Shown here one piece after another: positions 60,604 to 64,000 of a DNA stretch of 64,000 nucleotides; positions within the stretch are counted from its first letter, which is position 1, and each line of letters opens with the position of its first letter. The notes below the pieces were generated by a model. It searched no databases and was not told where the DNA came from. It saw only the letters and a list, made by a program, of their open reading frames with translations. The translations under genes and the position numbers were made by a program. The DNA comes from UBA10349 sp003485905 (GTDB taxonomy: Bacteria > Pseudomonadota > Gammaproteobacteria > Arenicellales > Arenicellaceae): contig CALSLL010000002.1 of assembly GCA_943787185.1 (NCBI GenBank), positions 372,001 through 436,000 on the forward strand. The letters are read 5' to 3'.

Positions 60604-61440
60604 ATGTCCGACTATCATACTCAAATAAAGACCGCCGTTCACAGCGTTGAGAAACTGCTTGGTATTAAGGGCCACGATGTGGCTGAAATTGGCATTATCC
60701 TTGGCAGTGGTCTTGGGGATCTTAGCGATCACGTCGAAGTAAATGAGCGCATCGCATATAACGCGCTTCCTGGGTTTTCGAAAAGCAGCGCGCCAGGACA
60801 TAACGGCGACTTAATATTCGGGAGCTACGGTAAAAAGCGAGTAATTGTTGCTAGTGGGCGCCTACACCCGTACGAAGGTTGGTCGGCAAAGGATGTAGTA
60901 CAGCCGGTCTATCTGATGGCTAGCTTAGGCGTGAAATTGCTGATTATTACCAATGCGTCCGGGGGGTTAAACTCAGAATATCAGCCTGGCGATGTGATGT
61001 TAATTGCTGACCACATTAACTTGACTGGCATGAATCCTCTCGTTGGTCCGAATGACGATAAGGTTGGGTCTCGCTTTCCTGATATGTCGCGTGCTTATTC
61101 TCCGGAGCTTAGGCAGACTATAACGCACATTGGCCAGTCGAATAATATTGAGATTCATCAGGGAATATATGTTGGCGTACTTGGCCCATCTTTGGAAACA
61201 TCGGCTGAGCGGAGGTATTTGCGCTCAATTGGGGCGGACGCAGTCGGTATGTCAACTGTATTGGAGGTGATCGCTGCAAATCACTGTGGTATGGACGTTA
61301 TAGGATTATCTGCAATTAGTAATGCCGCAACCGGTGGTCCGAATCAACAACCAGATACCATTGAAGACGTATGGGCCAATGCCGCCATATCAGGTGCTAA
61401 AATTTCCAAATTAATTGGTTTGCTACTTGCACAGAGCTAG
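60604..61440 (+). CDS. Purine nucleoside phosphorylase (trimeric family, PNP/MTAP superfamily)
   Basis: 278 residues from ATG 60604, which gives the normal N-terminus (longer frames run into the cupin gene). Motifs: GIILGSGLG, VASGRLHPYEGW (phosphate and ribose site), NASGGLNSEY and VGMSTVLEVIAANHCGMDVIGLSAISNAATG. The purine-site residue is Asn (SNAATG), as in inosine/guanosine enzymes, not the Asp of MTA phosphorylases, so 6-oxopurine or methylthioinosine substrates are more likely than MTA itself. It releases a ribose 1-phosphate that MtnA could use if 5-substituted. It is divergent from the cupin/mtnA pair. Confidence 0.88.
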   Translation: MSDYHTQIKTAVHSVEKLLGIKGHDVAEIGIILGSGLGDLSDHVEVNERIAYNALPGFSKSSAPGHNGDLIFGSYGKKRVIVASGRLHPYEGWSAKDVVQPVYLMASLGVKLLIITNASGGLNSEYQPGDVMLIADHINLTGMNPLVGPNDDKVGSRFPDMSRAYSPELRQTITHIGQSNNIEIHQGIYVGVLGPSLETSAERRYLRSIGADAVGMSTVLEVIAANHCGMDVIGLSAISNAATGGPNQQPDTIEDVWANAAISGAKISKLIGLLLAQS

Positions 61441-61470
61441 GCATATAAGTGGGTTTCAGAAGAATTTAAA

Positions 61471-63519
61471 ATGAAAAGTAGTTGGAATAGTAAAACTGCC
61501 CGAAAGTTTGTCAATGAATTTGCCAAGCAGCAAGTTAATGAAGACATCGCACTGAGAGTCTACACCTCCAGGTTGCTAGGAAAGGACCCGCAATTGGTTC
61601 TCCACGGCGGTGGAAATACTTCGGTTAAGACTGTCGTCAATGATTTTATGGGCGATGCAACAGAGGTGTTGTGTGTAAAGGGCAGCGGTTGGGACCTTGA
61701 TACCATTGAGCCTGAAGGTCTTCCGGCTGTTAGGCTTAAACCGCTATTACGGATGCGTGAGCGCGAGTTTTTGAGCGACGAAGATATGGTGAGTTTTCAA
61801 CGCCAAAATCTATTAGACCCAGGCTCACCGAACCCGTCGGTGGAAACTCTATTACATGCTTATTTGCCGCATAAGTTTGTTGATCACACGCACGCTTGCG
61901 CAGTTTTGTCGCTGACCAACCAAGCTGATGGTGTCGCGTATTGTCAGGACCTTTATGGCGATGATGTTTCGGTGGCCCCATTCGTAATGCCAGGGTTTGA
62001 ATTATCAAAAGTAGTTGCCGACCTTTGGGAAAAAAGCCCAGGGGTACTTGGTATTGTGCTTTACAAACACGGTGTTTTTACTTTTGGTGAGTCCGCAGAG
62101 GAATCTTACGAACGGATGATCGAATTGGTCGATCGGGCGGAACAACAGATCGGCAAACATAAGATAAAGACGTTTGCTTCACGCGAAATACCTGACAATA
62201 TAGCTTCTAGCTCGCTAGTAGCACCAATTATTCGGGGTGCATGCGCTGGTCGAGACGACAAGTTTCGCTTGATTGCAGAATTCCGTAATTCTGAGCAAAT
62301 CCAACAATGGGTTAATGGAGTAGATGTTGCAGACTATGCAACGCGAGGTGTTATTACCCCAGACCACATAATTCGTACAAAGAATAAGCCCCTTATCTGT
62401 CCAATGCCCATCGCTGACTGTTTGGATGAGTTTGCCGACGAGGTAGGGGCAGCCGTTACCAGATATGTTGATGAATACGATTCTTATTTTGTAGCGAATA
62501 ACAAGAACTCAAACCCGCCTAAAACTCAGCTGGATCCCTACCCAAGAGTAGTATTAGTGCCCGGTGTGGGTCTGTTCGCTTTTGGAAAATCTAAAGCGGC
62601 AGCTTCTATCGCCGCGGATTTGGCGGAGATTTCCGTTGGAACTATCGCGAATACTGAGCGGATTGGTCGCTACGAGGCACTCCCTGATTCTGACCTTTTT
62701 GATATGGAGTATTGGTCGCTAGAGCAAGCTAAATTAGGTAAAAGCAAGCCGAAGTTGCTAGCCGGACAAGTTGTAGTGATTACTGGTGGAGCAGGAACCA
62801 TTGGGCGCGCCACAGCCCAATTATTTGCAGAACATGGCGCGGAGGTAGCGTTACTTGATATAGACAGCGTAGCCGTGAAGCGAGTCGCGCTCGAAGTGGG
62901 TGTTCTAGGGCTGTCGTGTGATGTAAATGACACTGAACAGGTCCAACAGGCTTTCGATCAAATTTGCTGCACTTTTGGGGGGCTTGATATTTTGGTGTCT
63001 AATGCTGGTGGCGCAGCAGAGTCATGGCAAGCTGCTGCAGCAGAATTGGATGAGACTGCACTTCGTGAAAGCTTTGATTTAAACTTTTTCTCGCATCAAC
63101 GCATGGCACAGCAGGCAGTTAGAGTGATGCGAGCGCAAGGCACAGGTGGAATATTGTTGTTTAATGCATCCAAGCAAGCCGTGAATCCAGGTGAAAACTT
63201 TGGTGCATATGGCCTACCAAAAGCGGCGACGTTATTTTTATCGCGACAGTATGCTTTGGAGAATGGGCGCTATGGCATAAGGTCAAATGCGGTTAATGCG
63301 GATCGCATTCGAAGTGGATTGTTAACTGATAAAATGCTGAGCGCAAGATCAAGCGCACGTGGTGTGACACAAGGAGAGTATTTGGCCGGTAATTTACTGG
63401 GGTTAGAAGTTGAGGCAGTCGATGTGGCACAAGCGTTTTTACAGCAAGTACTGCTAGATAAAACAACCGCGAACGTTACCACTGTGGATGGGGGCAATAT
63501 CTCGGCGGCTTTGCGCTAA
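61471..63519 (+). CDS. Bifunctional class II aldolase/short-chain dehydrogenase fusion
   Basis: 682 residues with two domains. The first (about 1-430) is a class II aldolase/adducin-type domain: HGGGNTSVKT for phosphate binding and DHTHACAVLSLTNQ with the zinc His pair. The second (about 430-682) is an SDR: VVITGGAGTIGRATAQL, SNAGGA, catalytic SKQ...YGLPKAA (Ser/Tyr/Lys). Fusions of this type (RhaD/RhaE-like) cleave rhamnulose 1-phosphate and oxidise lactaldehyde. Next to mtnA and PNP, cleavage of 5-deoxyribulose 1-phosphate (or its 5-methylthio analogue) to DHAP and an aldehyde, followed by oxidation or reduction, is plausible. It begins 31 bp after the PNP gene. Confidence 0.87.
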   Translation: MKSSWNSKTARKFVNEFAKQQVNEDIALRVYTSRLLGKDPQLVLHGGGNTSVKTVVNDFMGDATEVLCVKGSGWDLDTIEPEGLPAVRLKPLLRMREREFLSDEDMVSFQRQNLLDPGSPNPSVETLLHAYLPHKFVDHTHACAVLSLTNQADGVAYCQDLYGDDVSVAPFVMPGFELSKVVADLWEKSPGVLGIVLYKHGVFTFGESAEESYERMIELVDRAEQQIGKHKIKTFASREIPDNIASSSLVAPIIRGACAGRDDKFRLIAEFRNSEQIQQWVNGVDVADYATRGVITPDHIIRTKNKPLICPMPIADCLDEFADEVGAAVTRYVDEYDSYFVANNKNSNPPKTQLDPYPRVVLVPGVGLFAFGKSKAAASIAADLAEISVGTIANTERIGRYEALPDSDLFDMEYWSLEQAKLGKSKPKLLAGQVVVITGGAGTIGRATAQLFAEHGAEVALLDIDSVAVKRVALEVGVLGLSCDVNDTEQVQQAFDQICCTFGGLDILVSNAGGAAESWQAAAAELDETALRESFDLNFFSHQRMAQQAVRVMRAQGTGGILLFNASKQAVNPGENFGAYGLPKAATLFLSRQYALENGRYGIRSNAVNADRIRSGLLTDKMLSARSSARGVTQGEYLAGNLLGLEVEAVDVAQAFLQQVLLDKTTANVTTVDGGNISAALR

Positions 63520-63716
63520 ATCGGTAATATGGGGCAGTAGTGAACAGAGCTTACGGTCAAGGGATTGCTTTTAATTTTACGGGGTTAGGTCAAAACTAGG
63601 TGCCCCAGCTAAGTGCCGTCGATAGATCGTTTATCAATCGGATAGTTGCCTTTCGTTACAAATCTCTAAAACGCTTATGTTAGTCTCGCCTGCTATAAAA
63701 AGAGCCCCAATAACGT
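63520..63716. other. Intergenic region before the transporter gene
   Basis: 197 bp between the aldolase/SDR and the last gene. It contains an AT-rich stretch ending TATAAAAAG about 25 nt before the transporter start, a possible -10 region; no clear -35 partner or terminator is visible. Confidence 0.35.
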
Positions 63717-64000
63717 ATGAATTTAGCCGCGGTAGAAGAACGAGAATTTAAGGCAATTGCACTTTCTTTCCTGTTCGTATTTGCGCTGATGTCGGCGTAT
63801 TACATATTGCGGCCAATCCGAGATGGGATGTCTAGTGATTGGAGCGACGTTGAACTAAGTTGGCTATGGACTGGCACTATGTTGGTTAGCTTTATTGCAG
63901 TATCGATCTATGGATGGGTTGTTTCACGTATTGCTTTTCGACTCTTAGTCCCGAGCCTCTACGGGTTTTTTGCATTATCTTTCTTGTGTTTTTACTTTGC
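63717..64000 (+). CDS. ADP/ATP translocase-like (Npt/Tlc-type) transporter, N-terminal part
   Basis: The reading frame begins ATG at 63717 and is open to the end of the window (94 codons visible). The first helix FLFVFALMSAYYILRPIRDGM contains the YYILRPIRDGM signature of the nucleotide-transporter-like MFS branch found in many gammaproteobacteria and in rickettsia-type ADP/ATP translocases. At least three helices are visible. The substrate cannot be fixed from this part, and the 3' end is outside the window. Confidence 0.75.
   Translation, partial: MNLAAVEEREFKAIALSFLFVFALMSAYYILRPIRDGMSSDWSDVELSWLWTGTMLVSFIAVSIYGWVVSRIAFRLLVPSLYGFFALSFLCFYF

Noticed and set aside
1..64000. CRISPR array, prophage or insertion sequence
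   Set aside because: No regularly spaced repeats of CRISPR type, transposase, integrase or terminal inverted repeats with target duplications were seen.

Overview
The window looks like a chromosomal segment of a heterotrophic, probably marine gammaproteobacterium of moderate GC. The tesA/ybbA/ybbP-type arrangement, hslO, gloB, ettA, arfB and the tyrB-type aminotransferase support this class. The substrate range (tripartite tricarboxylate transporters, Gfo/Idh dehydrogenases, a Rieske oxygenase, a PQQ-type sugar dehydrogenase, DUF6152 proteins) suggests an oligotrophic marine lineage. The genus cannot be named from sequence alone. I see no rRNA, tRNA, CRISPR array, insertion sequence or prophage gene.

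Layout. (1) 1-4.3 kb: exported or partial proteins, namely the end of an alpha/beta hydrolase, an NHL-type propeller, a DUF6152 protein and a seven-repeat FG-GAP-like propeller. (2) 4.5-9.7 kb: a TauE/SafE permease, then a tripartite transporter operon (order tctB-tctA-tctC) divergent from a Gfo/Idh dehydrogenase. (3) 9.8-15.3 kb: a secreted cytochrome c/propeller protein, divergent from a trio encoding a PhnZ-like HD-domain oxygenase, a carboxymuconolactone-decarboxylase-like protein and a Rieske oxygenase; then a long DUF6152 protein. (4) 15.4-26.5 kb: a second tripartite transporter operon (order tctC-tctB-tctA-gfo), an exported F420-reductase-like Rossmann protein, an amidase/beta-hydroxyacid dehydrogenase/PuuE-like deacetylase operon, a cyclase-family hydrolase and an exported metallo-beta-lactamase-fold enzyme carrying two EF-hand loops. 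Regions 2-4 read as a catabolic island whose substrates I cannot name.

(5) 26.9-38.7 kb: mainly housekeeping genes: a zinc-ribbon/TM/SPOR protein, gloB, the ybbP/ybbA-type ABC exporter divergent from tesA, ettA, a HIT protein, an AmgK-like kinase and an aromatic aminotransferase. (6) 38.8-49.1 kb: a hydratase, a PQQ-type sugar dehydrogenase, a third DUF6152 protein, an ElaA-like acetyltransferase overlapping an EamA transporter overlapping an LhgO-like oxidase, a polytopic membrane protein and a TVP38/flavoprotein pair. (7) 49.2-51.4 kb: a secreted Tyr/Asn/Arg/Gly-rich low-complexity protein convergent with a CsgG-like gene that is split by one in-frame TAA. (8) 51.4-58.2 kb: arfB, hslO, a fatty-acid-hydroxylase-family protein, a KASIII-like condensing enzyme overlapping (ATGA) a seven-TM protein with a C-terminal Fis-type HTH, and an ABC transporter. 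(9) 58.3-64 kb: a TauE/SafE permease, mtnA with a small cupin, divergent purine nucleoside phosphorylase and a fused aldolase/short-chain dehydrogenase. Together these resemble a 5-deoxypentose (DHAP-shunt-like) salvage cluster. The window ends inside an ADP/ATP-translocase-like transporter.

The strongest candidate for an undescribed system is the KASIII-like enzyme plus membrane-embedded Fis-type regulator, whose upstream region carries three related elements spaced 63 and 42 bp apart. That regulator is the only clear transcription factor gene in 64 kb. Other notable points are three DUF6152 paralogues with predicted mature His-His N-termini and a shared NPH motif, the stop-interrupted CsgG-like gene, the EF-hand insert in a metallo-beta-lactamase fold, and an exported nucleotide-binding Rossmann protein.
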